Assembly: GCA_900316935.1 (NCBI GenBank)
Contig: ONEW01000007.1
Location: 1-64,000, forward strand
DNA length: 64,000 bases
Source: an uncultured Selenomonadales bacterium
GTDB taxonomy: Bacteria > Bacillota > Negativicutes > Acidaminococcales > Acidaminococcaceae
Direction of reading: 5' to 3'
Shown: in pieces, positions 18,850 to 28,687 of the stretch
Numbering within the stretch: position 1 is the stretch's first letter
Layout of the letters: the number at the start of each line of letters is the position of its first letter
The notes under the pieces: model-generated
The model's input: the letters and a program-made list of their open reading frames with translations, nothing else
Database searches by the model: none
What the model was told of the DNA's origin: nothing
Translations under genes and position numbers: made by a program

Positions 18850-20643
18850 TTATTTCTTATTGTCCTTCTTCGCCACCAGGGTCGTGCGGATATGCAGCTC
18901 ACGCAGCTGCTTTTCGTCGACCGTGTTGGGAGCCTCGCTCATGAGGTCGTTGGCGTTCTGCGTCTTCGGGAAGGCGATGACGTCGCGGATGGACGGACGC
19001 TTGGCCATGAGCATGATCATGCGGTCCAGGCCGAAAGCCAGTCCTCCATGGGGCGGTGCGCCGTATTCGAAGGCCTTCATCATGAAGCCGAACTTTTCCT
19101 GGGCCTCTTCATCCGTCAGACCGATCGCTTCGAAGATCGCGTTCTGGATGTCGCGGCGATGGATACGGATGGAGCCGCCGCCCAGCTCGATGCCGTTCAG
19201 CACCATGTCATAGGCTTTGGCATAGACCTTGCCGGGATCCGTCTTGAGCAGCGGCAGGTCCTCGTCGCAGGGGGCCGTGAACGGATGGTGCATGGCGACC
19301 CAGCGGTGTTCCTCCTCGCTCCATTCGAACATGGGGAACTTCGTGACCCACGTGAAGCAGAGCTTGTCCTTGTCGATGAGGTTCCGGCGTTTCGCCATTT
19401 CGATACGCAGGGCACCCAGGGCCTGGGCCACGACGGCCGGCTTGTCGGCCACGAACAGGAGCAGGTCGCCCGGTTCCGCACCGGCGGTCTCCTTGATTTT
19501 GGCCAGGCGGGCTTCGTCAAAGAACTTGGCGATGGGCGACTTCACGCTGCCGTCTTCCTGGATCTGCATCCAGGCCAGGCCTTTGGCGCCGTAGATGGCG
19601 ACGAAATCGACCAGCCCGTCCAGTTCGCGGCGGGGGATCTTGGCATCGCCCTTGACGTTGATGGCCTTGACGATGCCGCCGTCGGCGATGATGTTGTTGA
19701 ATACCTTGAAATCGGAGCCGGAAACGGCATCCACCATGTTGATGAGCTGCATGTCGAAGCGCAGGTCCGGCTTGTCACTGCCGTACTTGTCCATGGCTTC
19801 GTCCCAGGAGATACGCTGCATGGGCAGGGGTACATCGACGCCCAGCGCGCCCCGGAAGACATAGGAAATCAGGCCTTCCATCAGGTCCATGATGTCGTCC
19901 ATTTCCACGAAGGACATTTCCATATCCAGCTGGGTGAATTCCGGCTGGCGGTCGGCGCGCAGGTCTTCGTCGCGGAAGCAGCGCACGATCTGGAAGTATT
20001 TTTCATAGCCTGCCACCATCAGCAGCTGTTTGAAGATCTGCGGGGACTGGGGCAGGGCGTAGAACTTGCCGGGGTTGACACGGCTCGGGACCAGGTAGTC
20101 GCGGGCGCCTTCCGGCGTGCTCTTGCACAGCATGGGCGTCTCGATTTCCAGGAAACCGTGTTCATCCAGATAGTCGCGCATCAGTTTCGTGACTTTGTGG
20201 CGCAGGATCAGGTTGGCCTGCATTTCCGGCCGGCGCAGGTCCAGATACCGGTATTTCAGGCGCAGATTCTCGTCCGTGTCAATCCCGTCCTGGATATAGA
20301 ACGGAGGTGTCTTCGAACCGTTCAAAACATTCAGGGTGTCCGCCACCACTTCGACGTCGCCCGTCGCGATGTTCGGGTTGACGGTGTCAGCCGAGCGTTC
20401 GCGCACCTTGCCGAACACCTGGATGACATACTCGCTGCGGATATGTTCTGCGTTCTTGAAGCTTTCGCCGGCATCGGGATCGATGACGATCTGGCAGATA
20501 CCGGAACGGTCGCGCAGGTCGATGAAGATCAGTCCGCCGTGGTCGCGGCGTTTGGATACCCAGCCGCACAGGGACACCTCCTTGCCCGTGTCCGCCTTGC
20601 CCAGGCTGCCGCAGTGATGGTCCCGCTTAAATTTCTCACTCAT
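18850..20643 (-). CDS. aspS: aspartyl-tRNA synthetase
   Basis: Class II synthetase, 597 aa, bacterial type. N-terminal OB-fold anticodon domain (CGWVSKRRDHGGLIFIDLRD, in which the ribbon follows a short basic turn), class II catalytic core, an inserted GAD domain in the middle, and motif 3 GLAFGLDRMIML near the C-terminus. The first codons overlap the end of hisS by 8 nt, so translation of the two is coupled. Confidence 0.97.
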   Translation of the reverse strand: MSEKFKRDHHCGSLGKADTGKEVSLCGWVSKRRDHGGLIFIDLRDRSGICQIVIDPDAGESFKNAEHIRSEYVIQVFGKVRERSADTVNPNIATGDVEVVADTLNVLNGSKTPPFYIQDGIDTDENLRLKYRYLDLRRPEMQANLILRHKVTKLMRDYLDEHGFLEIETPMLCKSTPEGARDYLVPSRVNPGKFYALPQSPQIFKQLLMVAGYEKYFQIVRCFRDEDLRADRQPEFTQLDMEMSFVEMDDIMDLMEGLISYVFRGALGVDVPLPMQRISWDEAMDKYGSDKPDLRFDMQLINMVDAVSGSDFKVFNNIIADGGIVKAINVKGDAKIPRRELDGLVDFVAIYGAKGLAWMQIQEDGSVKSPIAKFFDEARLAKIKETAGAEPGDLLLFVADKPAVVAQALGALRIEMAKRRNLIDKDKLCFTWVTKFPMFEWSEEEHRWVAMHHPFTAPCDEDLPLLKTDPGKVYAKAYDMVLNGIELGGGSIRIHRRDIQNAIFEAIGLTDEEAQEKFGFMMKAFEYGAPPHGGLAFGLDRMIMLMAKRPSIRDVIAFPKTQNANDLMSEAPNTVDEKQLRELHIRTTLVAKKDNKK

Positions 20644-21913
20644 TCTTGTGCACCTCTGTCTTTAATATTGTTGTCATTTCAGAAAGAGGGATCTCCTTCT
20701 GGTTGTGCTCCTTGTCTTCCGTCTTCATGTCGCGGAGCGTCACGCAGCCGCGGCTCAGCTCGTCCCCGCCGAAGATGACGGTGAAGCGCGCGTTCTGGCG
20801 GTTGGCCGCCTTCATCTGGGACTTCATGCTGCCCATCTTGTAATCGTAGGCCGCTTTCAGTCCGGCCCCGCGCAGTTCGTGGACGGCCTGGAAAGCCTGT
20901 ACTTCCGCGGCCCCGTTGGGAGCCACGACGAACACGTCGAGGGCATCGTCAAACGCCGGCAGCAGGTTCTGGCTCTGCAGGGCCAGGATCAGGCGTTCCA
21001 ACCCCATGGCGAAGCCGATGCCCGGCGTCGCGGGGCCGCCGACCTCTTCCACGAGGCCGTCGTAACGGCCGCCGCCGCACACGGCGCTCTGGGCGCCCAG
21101 CGGCGGATACTGGATCTCAAACGCCGTGCGGGTGTAGTAATCCAGACCGCGCACCAGCGTCGGATCGATGGCAAAGGAAACGCCGGCCGCCTTCAGCAGC
21201 TCCTGCACCTTGCCGAAATGGGCCTTGCACTTGTCGTCCAGGCAGTCCAGCAGCTTCGGGGCGCCGGCCGCCAGGGCATGGTCCGTTTTGCAGTCCAGGA
21301 TGCGCAGGGGATTGCGGTCGAACCGGGACCGGCAGTCCTCGCACAATTCCTCCAGATGCGGACGGAAATAGTCCTGCAGCATCTTGCGGTAGACCGGACG
21401 GCAGTCCGGGCAGCCCACGGTGTTGATCTTCAGCTGCAGGTCCTTCAAGCCGAGGGTCTTGAGGATTTCCACGGCCAGCAGGATGATTTCGGCATCCACG
21501 TTGGGGCCCGGTGCGCCGAGCACTTCCACGCCGAACTGGTGGAACTGGCGCTGCCGCCCCGCCTGGGGCCGGTCATAGCGGAACATGGGCCCGATATAGA
21601 ACAATTTGGCCGGGTCCGGTTCCGCGTACATCTTATGCTCCACAAAGGCACGCACGGCGGACGCCGTGTTTTCCGGGCGCAGCGTGATGCTGCGGTTGCC
21701 GCGGTCCGTGAAGGTGTACATCTCTTTTTCCACGACATCCGTTGTATCGCCGATGCCGCGCTGGAACAGCTCCGTGTGTTCGAACATGGGCGTCCGGATT
21801 TCCTGGAACCCGAACCGCGCGCACAAATCGCGCAGCACGGTTTCCACGTAGCGCCATGCGCCTACTTCCGACGGCAGGATGTCCTTGGTGCCGCGAGGCA
21901 TTGTCGTCAACAA
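20636..21913 (-). CDS. hisS: histidyl-tRNA synthetase
   Basis: Class II synthetase, 425 aa. N-terminal PRGTKDILP, motif 2 region FRYDRPQAGRQRQFHQ, the histidine-specific LVRGLDYYTRTAFE and motif 3 GFAMGLERL are all present. I keep the TTG at 21913 as the start because AGGGGG lies 7 nt before it; the in-frame ATG at 21901 is 19 nt away. hisS-aspS pairing is typical of firmicutes. Confidence 0.96.
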   Translation of the reverse strand: MLTTMPRGTKDILPSEVGAWRYVETVLRDLCARFGFQEIRTPMFEHTELFQRGIGDTTDVVEKEMYTFTDRGNRSITLRPENTASAVRAFVEHKMYAEPDPAKLFYIGPMFRYDRPQAGRQRQFHQFGVEVLGAPGPNVDAEIILLAVEILKTLGLKDLQLKINTVGCPDCRPVYRKMLQDYFRPHLEELCEDCRSRFDRNPLRILDCKTDHALAAGAPKLLDCLDDKCKAHFGKVQELLKAAGVSFAIDPTLVRGLDYYTRTAFEIQYPPLGAQSAVCGGGRYDGLVEEVGGPATPGIGFAMGLERLILALQSQNLLPAFDDALDVFVVAPNGAAEVQAFQAVHELRGAGLKAAYDYKMGSMKSQMKAANRQNARFTVIFGGDELSRGCVTLRDMKTEDKEHNQKEIPLSEMTTILKTEVHKNE

Positions 21914-21933
21914 GGTAATTCCCCCTTAATGCT

Positions 21934-21963
21934 ATCGGACCCCGGCAGATGTACCCGGGTCCG
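21934..21963 (-). promoter_or_regulatory. GC-rich stem-loop in the hisS leader
   Basis: CGGACCC... pairs with ...GGGTCCG across a 10-nt region between promoter and ribosome-binding site. No T-run and no T-box consensus are present. A role in translation control is only possible, not shown. Confidence 0.4.
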
Positions 21964-21986
21964 TCAAAGTCTTAACACGCCTAAAT

Positions 21987-22015
21987 ATTGTATCACTTTT
22001 ACAGCCTGCTGGCAA
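21987..22015 (-). promoter_or_regulatory. promoter of hisS-aspS
   Basis: Minus-strand -35 TTGCCA (22010-22015) and -10 TACAAT (21987-21992), 17-nt spacer. Confidence 0.75.
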
Positions 22016-22031
22016 ACATTCCCCCGGCCCG

Positions 22032-23384
22032 TCAGGGCATATCATTGTAATGGCCGCCCCGGGGACCCGTTCCCCCGGCCCGTTCCGCCTCTTCGCGGGC
22101 CTTGCGGGCCCTGTCGGCGCGCTTGCGGGCCTCTTCCTCCATCATATGGGTCAGCTCCCGCATGCAGTCCGCCTGCTCGGCCTTCGTCTCGGCAAAAGCC
22201 TCCTCCTCGGCCGCCACTTCCTCTTCGAGGGTCAATGAATCGGAATCGAACCCCTGTTCCCGCTTCTGCGCCAGCCGTTCCTGGACGGCGCGGTGCCGGA
22301 ACTCCTCTTCCTCGCCATCGTAGTACCAGAGCTCGTCGTAGAGCACGCGGTAGACCGCCGCCACAGGCGTTGCGATCAGCATACCGAAAATGCCGAAGAG
22401 CTTGCCGCCGATCAACAAAGCCAGCAGCACGACGACCGGGTGCAGGTTCAGGTTGCGCCCCATGATTTCCGGCTGCAGCACGTGGCTGTCAATCGTATAG
22501 TACACGATGTAGAACAACGCCACGTAGCCCGCCGTCTCCGGGGAGGCGCTCGTAAAGGCCACGAAGATCGCCGGAATGGCCGCCATCATGGCGCCCACGA
22601 TGGGGATCGTTTCCGACAGCAGGGCCACGAAACCGAAGACCAGGGGATACGGCACGCCCAAGATCAGGAGCGTAATGGTGACGCAGAACGAAGCCAGCAG
22701 GGACAGCTTCCACATGCCGTCCACAAAGTGGCTGATGGCCCGGCCCGTACGGGTCAGGATGCGGCCCACCTTCGGCCGCGCCTGGGGCATGAAGAGGTGG
22801 ACGATCATGCGGCACAGTTCCTTCCAGTCCTTCATGAAATAGAAGGCCAGGAACGGCACAATGATGAGGCCCACCAGGTTGGATACGATGTCCACGGTGG
22901 AATGGACCAGGTTCTGCACGGCGCTGGCGATGAAGCCTGTCAAGCTGGTGATGGACTGTTCGATGAGGCTCTCCACACTCGACGGCAGCATGGGCATGCC
23001 CGCACCGGACTGGGTCAGCACGCTCCGCAGCGAGTCGCCCTGCAGCTGCTTCGTATATTGCGGCAGCTGTTTCAGCAGTTCGTTGATCTGCCCGAACAGG
23101 GGCAGCACGATGAAGGATACCACCACGCCCAGGAAGATGGCCATGGCCACGAAGGCCAGGATGATGGCCGCCACCCGGGACGGATGCATACCTGTCTTGC
23201 CCAGCTTGATCCGCCCCAGGGCACGGGTCAGCGGGTACAGGGCGAAAGCCAGGCCGACGGCCAGGATCACCGACAGGAGCAGCGAGCTCAGTTCGTAAAA
23301 GATGAACGAAAGGCCCACGGTGACCAGGACTTTCAAAAACGTATGCTGTTGTATGTACTTGATTATGCCGTTTTCCATGTTCAT
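22032..23384 (-). CDS. AI-2E transporter family (PerM-like) membrane protein
   Basis: 450 aa with about eight hydrophobic segments in the first 350 residues and the family pattern PFLAFYFMKDW, ... LLSETIPIVGAMMAAIPA, ... NLHPVVVLLALLIGG. Members of this family export autoinducer-2 or act in other exchanges (sodium/proton antiport is reported for some), so the substrate is not predicted. After about residue 355 comes a highly charged cytoplasmic tail of roughly 95 residues rich in Glu, Arg and Lys, probably helical. Start may be ATG 23384 or ATG 23378. Last gene of the nfo-recJ-rel operon. Confidence 0.85.
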   Translation of the reverse strand: MNMENGIIKYIQQHTFLKVLVTVGLSFIFYELSSLLLSVILAVGLAFALYPLTRALGRIKLGKTGMHPSRVAAIILAFVAMAIFLGVVVSFIVLPLFGQINELLKQLPQYTKQLQGDSLRSVLTQSGAGMPMLPSSVESLIEQSITSLTGFIASAVQNLVHSTVDIVSNLVGLIIVPFLAFYFMKDWKELCRMIVHLFMPQARPKVGRILTRTGRAISHFVDGMWKLSLLASFCVTITLLILGVPYPLVFGFVALLSETIPIVGAMMAAIPAIFVAFTSASPETAGYVALFYIVYYTIDSHVLQPEIMGRNLNLHPVVVLLALLIGGKLFGIFGMLIATPVAAVYRVLYDELWYYDGEEEEFRHRAVQERLAQKREQGFDSDSLTLEEEVAAEEEAFAETKAEQADCMRELTHMMEEEARKRADRARKAREEAERAGGTGPRGGHYNDMP

Positions 23385-23441
23385 GTACCTGTCAAAAGCA
23401 TGTTCCCTGCCTGCCGGCCCTCCGCCGGCCGCGGCAGAAAA

Positions 23442-24056
23442 TCACTGCAGGAACGGGTTGCGCCTCCGTTCCCAGCCTACCGTCGTGGCCGGCCCGTGTC
23501 CGGGCAGCAGCGTCACGTCGTCGTCCAGTGGCAGGATCTTTTCGTGGATGGAACGCAGCAGCTCGTCGTAGGAACCGCCGGGCAGGTCCGTCCGGCCGAT
23601 GGACTCGGCGAAGACCGTATCCCCGCAGAACACCACGTCGCCGCACTTGAGGCAGACGCCGCCGGGCGTGTGGCCCGGTGTGGCGAGGACCTCGAAGGTG
23701 TACCCCGCCGCCTGCACCTTGTCGCCGTCCTTGTAGATTACGTCGGCCGGACCGAAGTCCTTGGCCGGGCCGAGGAAAAAGGCCGACGTGCAGTGCGTCA
23801 GCCGGTCCGCGTCCCCCGCGGCGATGCAGACCTTGGCATGGGTGGCTTCCCGTACCTCCTTCAGGCCGGAAATATGGTCCGCGTGGCCATGGGTGAGCAG
23901 GATGGCGTCCACTGTGATACCGTCGCCGTGCAGCAGGTCCACGATGCGGTCGCCATCGTCACCGGGATCGATGACGACGCCGTGTTTCGTCTCCTCGTTC
24001 TCCACAATATAGCAGTTGGTCATAATCGGGCCGACTTCCATCTGTTTGATCTTCAT
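23442..24056 (-). CDS. MBL-fold metallo-hydrolase, glyoxalase II-like
   Basis: 204 aa. Metal-binding motif THGHADH (near 58-64), further ligands in ATPGHTPG (His near 131) and CGDTVF (Asp near 150), and a final PGHGPATT. These match the YcbL/YqgX group of small glyoxalase II-like hydrolases; a thioester substrate is likely but unproven. ATG 24056 has GAGG 6 nt upstream; an ATG at 24068 overlaps the rel stop. Confidence 0.85.
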   Translation of the reverse strand: MKIKQMEVGPIMTNCYIVENEETKHGVVIDPGDDGDRIVDLLHGDGITVDAILLTHGHADHISGLKEVREATHAKVCIAAGDADRLTHCTSAFFLGPAKDFGPADVIYKDGDKVQAAGYTFEVLATPGHTPGGVCLKCGDVVFCGDTVFAESIGRTDLPGGSYDELLRSIHEKILPLDDDVTLLPGHGPATTVGWERRRNPFLQ

Positions 24057-24064
24057 AGCGTTCC

Positions 24065-26323
24065 TCATTTCTGTTTCTTCTTATGTTCGGCCGGCTCCGC
24101 CATGCCGGCGGTCAGGCGCTCCACGCGGTAAACACCCTGGATGCGCTTGATGCGGCTCATAATGGCGTCGAGCTGCCCCGTGTTGCCGATGTCCAGCCCC
24201 ATGTGGATGGTTGCCACCTTGTCCTTGTTGGAATGGCTGCTGACATTGTTGATGTTGATCTTGTTCTCGCTGATGGCCATCATGATGTCCATCATCATGC
24301 CCGGCTTGTCCACGGTCTGGATGAGGATGTTGGCCTTGTAGACATTGTCCGTCGCCACGTCCCACGTTACGGGGATGAGGCGCGCCTGCTCCTCCGGATT
24401 GTTGGACATCACGTTCGGGCAGTCGCTCCGGTGCACCGAGATGCCATTGCCGCGGGTGATGTAGCCCACCACGGGGTCGCCGGGAACCGGATTGCAGCAG
24501 CGGGCCAGTTTGACCATGATGCCGTCCTCGCCCTTGACCAGGATGCCGTGGCTTGATTTCGCATTGGACGTGCGCGGCTTCAGCTCGTTCAAAAGCTGCG
24601 TCAGGTCCTTGCTCTGCTTCAGCTTTTGCTGCTGTTCCTGCTTATACATCTCGACAAGCTTCGCCATGATGGTGTTCAGCGTGATGCCGCCGTACCCGAG
24701 GGCGGCCATCATGTTGTCCACGTCAGGCAGGTTCAGCTTGTCCGACACGGTCTTCAGTTTTTCCTGGCTGGCGAACTCCTTCGTATCGTAGCCCAGGCGC
24801 TTGCACTCCTTGTCCAGCATGTCACGGCCGCGCTCGATGTTCTCTTCCTTGCGTTCCTTCTTGAACCAGGACTTGATCTTGTTGCGCGTATCCGACGAAC
24901 CGGCGATGTTGATCCAGTCGCGGCTCGGCCCCGACGCCTGTTTCGACGTGATGACCTCGACGATGTCGCCGTTCGACAGCTTGTAGTCCAGCGGCACGAT
25001 GCGGCCGTTGACCTTGGCGCCGATGCAGCGGTTGCCCACGTCCGTATGGATGCGGTAGGCGAAGTCGATGGGCACGGAGCCCACGGGCAGGTCGATGACG
25101 TCGCCCCGGGGCGTGAACACGAAGACCTCGTCGGCAAATACATCGAGCTTCACCGTGTTGACGAAGTCGCGGGAATCACTCATGTCCTTGTGCCACTCCA
25201 GCAGCTGGCGCAGCCAGGACAGTTTCGCCGCATAGGCCTTCGTCGCACCCGTGGCCGGACTGGACCCGCCGCTTTCCTTATAGCGCCAGTGCGCCGCGAT
25301 ACCGTACTCGCTGATGCGGTGCATCTCGAAGGTGCGGATCTGGATTTCCAGGGGCTGGCCGTTCGTGAAGACCACCGTCGTGTGCAGGGACTGGTACATG
25401 TTCGACTTGGGCACGGCGATGTAGTCCTTGAAGCGGCCGGGAATAGGACGCCACAGGCTGTGGACCACGCCCAGGGTGCCGTAGCAGTCCTTGACCGTGT
25501 CGACGAGCACGCGGATGGCCAGCAGGTCGTAAATCTCGTTCAGCTCCTTGTGGTCCCGCATCATCTTCTTGTAGATGCTGTAGAAATTCTTCGGCCGGCC
25601 CTGGATCTCGCACTTGATGCTGACCTTGTCGAGCTCGGCCTGCATCTGCGCCATGGCGTCGCGGACCATGGCTTCGCGCTCGCGGCGCTTCACCTTGACC
25701 TGCTCCACCAGGTTGTAATAGACTTCGGGATCGCGGTAGCGGAAGGCCAGGTCCTCCAGTTCCCACTTGATCGTGTAGATACCGAGGCGGTTGGCCAGGG
25801 GCGCGTAAATCTCCAGGGTCTCCTTCGAAATGGACTGCTGCTTGTACACGGGCATGTATTTCATGGTACGCATGTTGTGCAGGCGGTCCGCCAGCTTGAT
25901 GATGACCACGCGGATGTCCTTGGCCATGGCCAGGAACATTTTGCGGTAGTTCTCAATCTGCCGTTCCTCTTTCGATATATATTCGATTTTACCCAATTTC
26001 GTGACGCCGTCGACCAGCATGGCCACCTTGGCACCGAACATCTCCTTGATGTCGTCCAGCTTCGTGTCCGTGTCCTCCACCGTGTCATGGAGGAACGCCG
26101 CGCAGAGCGTCTCGTCGTCCATCTTCATCTGCGCCAGGATATAGGCCACCTGGGTCGGATGGATAATGTACGGCTCGCCGGAACGGCGTTTCTGGTCCGC
26201 ATGGACCCGGGCCGCAAAATCGTAGGCTTTCTGCACCTTGGCCACCTGTTTGGGGGACAGGTAGTCGGCTATGTATTTCATGAAATCTTCAATGCTGATG
26301 TTCTGGTTTTCTGTAGAAGGCAT
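24065..26323 (-). CDS. relA: bifunctional (p)ppGpp synthetase/hydrolase (Rel)
   Basis: Stringent-response enzyme, 752 aa. HD hydrolase domain with FLHDTVEDT (His79-Asp80) and KLADRLHNMRTM, synthetase domain with the GRFKDYIAVPKSN segment, then TGS domain, helical and zinc-finger region (LARCCNPVPGD) and a C-terminal ACT domain. Both catalytic centres appear intact, so it should make and degrade the alarmone, using uncharged tRNA on the ribosome as signal. It starts 12 nt after recJ. Confidence 0.96.
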   Translation of the reverse strand: MPSTENQNISIEDFMKYIADYLSPKQVAKVQKAYDFAARVHADQKRRSGEPYIIHPTQVAYILAQMKMDDETLCAAFLHDTVEDTDTKLDDIKEMFGAKVAMLVDGVTKLGKIEYISKEERQIENYRKMFLAMAKDIRVVIIKLADRLHNMRTMKYMPVYKQQSISKETLEIYAPLANRLGIYTIKWELEDLAFRYRDPEVYYNLVEQVKVKRREREAMVRDAMAQMQAELDKVSIKCEIQGRPKNFYSIYKKMMRDHKELNEIYDLLAIRVLVDTVKDCYGTLGVVHSLWRPIPGRFKDYIAVPKSNMYQSLHTTVVFTNGQPLEIQIRTFEMHRISEYGIAAHWRYKESGGSSPATGATKAYAAKLSWLRQLLEWHKDMSDSRDFVNTVKLDVFADEVFVFTPRGDVIDLPVGSVPIDFAYRIHTDVGNRCIGAKVNGRIVPLDYKLSNGDIVEVITSKQASGPSRDWINIAGSSDTRNKIKSWFKKERKEENIERGRDMLDKECKRLGYDTKEFASQEKLKTVSDKLNLPDVDNMMAALGYGGITLNTIMAKLVEMYKQEQQQKLKQSKDLTQLLNELKPRTSNAKSSHGILVKGEDGIMVKLARCCNPVPGDPVVGYITRGNGISVHRSDCPNVMSNNPEEQARLIPVTWDVATDNVYKANILIQTVDKPGMMMDIMMAISENKININNVSSHSNKDKVATIHMGLDIGNTGQLDAIMSRIKRIQGVYRVERLTAGMAEPAEHKKKQK

Positions 26324-26335
26324 CGTACCCCGTCC

Positions 26336-28684
26336 TCATCTGCGCCACAGCGCATAAATCCGCTGACGCGTAATCTTCAGGCAGTTGTTGAACAGTTCCC
26401 GCAGCGCGTCGCCCTGCTTCTGCCGGTCGCAGAACGTGGGCGATTCCGTGAGGCTGCGGCGCTGCCGGCTGCCCATGGTCAGCTCGTCTTCCTGGCGGCG
26501 GAAGAAATGCAGTTCCTCGAAAATCTGCAGGTCCGTATCCGAAAGCGGCACCTGGCTGGAGGCGGCCGACTCCTTCAACGGACCGATCTTGCAGACCGCC
26601 TGGGACCGCAGGGTCCGGTAAATGTAGCGGTACGCCAGGGACAGATGGGCGTGGCCCGGCAATTCCGCCTCCAGCCCGTCCATGGCCTCGCGGAAATCCC
26701 GCCAGCCGTACAGCAGGCCCAGCATCTCCCCCACCTGCCCTTCCAGGGGGAAGGCCTCCGGCGTGAAGATGTCCTGCCGCGGCAGGTCGTAAAGGAGGAC
26801 GACCCGCTCGCCGCTGCCGCAGCGTTCGCCGTAGTGCCGCACTGTCAGGTTCGGACTGTCCGCGAAGGGCTCCGCCGATGCGCTGCCCCCGTTCACAAAG
26901 AGTGTGACGGACGGCTCGGAACGCAGGAAGGCGCGGACGATGTCCGCCTTTTCCCCTGCCTGCTGGCGGTAATCGAAAATGGTCAGCGGCTGCCGGATCG
27001 CCAGGAGCTGCAGGTTCACACTCTCCATGCCGCGGAAAAAGTTGATTTTCGGCAGAAAGGCCAGGTCGGCTTTCGTGTTGCTGCCGACAGCCGGCAGCAG
27101 GGCCCCTCCCTGCCACATGATGCTGTTATAGGAAACGCCGCCGTATTCGGCGAACAGGCGCAGGTGGTTCTGTTCGCGTCCCACCGTGCGGGGACTGTGG
27201 AGGACCGCGTCCCGCAGGGCGAACACGGGCGCCTCGTTCCCGCACCCGAAGGGTTCCAGGTGTTCCAGCTGGTGCAGCAGGTCCAGCGTGATGGCGTGGT
27301 CTTTCTTCAGAAAGACGTCGATGTTGATTTCCGGTTCAAAATCCCGCGGCTGCAGGCGCTCTGCCACAGTCCGGCAGAAGTCCTCGCGGAACCGGTCCAC
27401 CTGGTCCGCGTACAAGGTCAGCCCCGCAGCCTGGCTGTGCCCGCCGAACTGGATCAGGTCGGCGCTGCAGGCCTTGATGGCATCGTACAGGTCCAGCGGC
27501 GGGATACTGCGGCACGATCCCTTGGCACGGTCGCCGTCGAGACTCAGCAGGATGGCCGGCCGGTAATACTTGTCCACCAGGCGGGACGCGACGATACCGA
27601 TGACCCCGGCGTGCCAGCCCTCTTTGGCCAGCACGATGGCCGGCCCGATGGTTTCCTGTTCCGCCAGCATGGCCTCGGCCTCTTCGAAAATGGTCCGGCT
27701 GATCTCCTGCCGGCGCGCGTTCTCCTCGTTCAATTCCGCCGCGATGGACGAGGCCGCCTCCTCCTCCGTCGCAGTCAGCAGCTCCACGGCGCGCTGGGCA
27801 TGTTCCAGGCGGCCGACGGCGTTCAGGCGCGGTGCCAGGATGAAGCCCACATTTTCCGAAGTAATGTTCCGTACGGGGCAGCCGCTCACCTCGATCAGTT
27901 TCCGCAGCCCCACGAGGCGCGTCGTCTCCATGGCCTGGAGGCCCTTCTTCACGATGGCCCGGTTCTCGTCCCGCAAAGGCACGATATCGGCCACGGTGCC
28001 CAGGGCGGCCAGTTCGGTGAAGTCCTCCCACAGGGGCGCGTCCGGGTGGCGCAGTTTTTCCAGCGCCTGGCACAGCTTGAAGGCCACACCGGCGCCGGAC
28101 AGGCCCTTGAACGGGTACCCGCAGCCGGCCTGGTTGGGATTGACGACGGCATAGGCTTCGGGCAGCCGGTCCGGCGCGCGGTGATGGTCCGTGATGACGA
28201 TGTCCATGCCGGCCGGCGCCTCCGCGACTTCGCGCAGGCCGCTGATGCCGCAGTCCACGGTCACGACCAGCGTCGTCCCCCCCTCAAAGAGCGTCTGCAG
28301 GGCCTCCGAATTGAGGCCGTAGCCCTCGCCCTGCCGCTTCGGGATATAGGTCCCGACGCGGGCCCCGCGGGCCTTTAAATACAGGTATAAGGTGGAACTG
28401 GCCGTAATGCCGTCCACATCGTAATCCCCGAAGACGGTGATCTTCTCCTGGCGTTCCACGGCCTGCCAGATCCGGCCGGCCGCCTTCTTCAGGTCCTTCA
28501 TGAGGAAGGGGTCGTAATAGGGATCCGCCTTGCCGTAGAGGAAATCCCGCATCTCCCCTTCCGTCCGCAGGCCCCGGTTCAGCAGGATACCCGTCACAAC
28601 GGGGGAACTGTTCAGTTTTGCAGCCAGGGCTTCCGCCAGCGCCTCGTCGTAAGGGTGCGGAAGCCAGTGTCCGTATCTCTTCAT
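26336..28684 (-). CDS. recJ: single-stranded-DNA-specific exonuclease RecJ
   Basis: 5'-3' ssDNA exonuclease in recombination and mismatch repair. 782 aa, the long firmicute form. DHH-family motifs FGDYDVDG (85-92) and TDHHRAPD (165-172), DHHA1 motif GGHSQAAG near 390, and a C-terminal extension beyond about residue 560 that is found in firmicute RecJ. Only 3 nt separate it from nfo, so the two repair genes are coupled. Confidence 0.95.
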   Translation of the reverse strand: MKRYGHWLPHPYDEALAEALAAKLNSSPVVTGILLNRGLRTEGEMRDFLYGKADPYYDPFLMKDLKKAAGRIWQAVERQEKITVFGDYDVDGITASSTLYLYLKARGARVGTYIPKRQGEGYGLNSEALQTLFEGGTTLVVTVDCGISGLREVAEAPAGMDIVITDHHRAPDRLPEAYAVVNPNQAGCGYPFKGLSGAGVAFKLCQALEKLRHPDAPLWEDFTELAALGTVADIVPLRDENRAIVKKGLQAMETTRLVGLRKLIEVSGCPVRNITSENVGFILAPRLNAVGRLEHAQRAVELLTATEEEAASSIAAELNEENARRQEISRTIFEEAEAMLAEQETIGPAIVLAKEGWHAGVIGIVASRLVDKYYRPAILLSLDGDRAKGSCRSIPPLDLYDAIKACSADLIQFGGHSQAAGLTLYADQVDRFREDFCRTVAERLQPRDFEPEINIDVFLKKDHAITLDLLHQLEHLEPFGCGNEAPVFALRDAVLHSPRTVGREQNHLRLFAEYGGVSYNSIMWQGGALLPAVGSNTKADLAFLPKINFFRGMESVNLQLLAIRQPLTIFDYRQQAGEKADIVRAFLRSEPSVTLFVNGGSASAEPFADSPNLTVRHYGERCGSGERVVLLYDLPRQDIFTPEAFPLEGQVGEMLGLLYGWRDFREAMDGLEAELPGHAHLSLAYRYIYRTLRSQAVCKIGPLKESAASSQVPLSDTDLQIFEELHFFRRQEDELTMGSRQRRSLTESPTFCDRQKQGDALRELFNNCLKITRQRIYALWRR

Positions 28685-28687
28685 GGT

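Noticed and set aside
21914-22031. T-box leader for hisS-aspS
   Set aside because: No AGGGTGG-type T-box sequence and no terminator T-run are present; only a simple stem-loop is seen.
24626-28378. A very long open frame antisense to rel and recJ, and similar ones at 8915-12022 and 36920-39865
   Set aside because: They mirror recognised genes codon for codon, have no family signatures and arise from GC-rich third positions on the coding strand.
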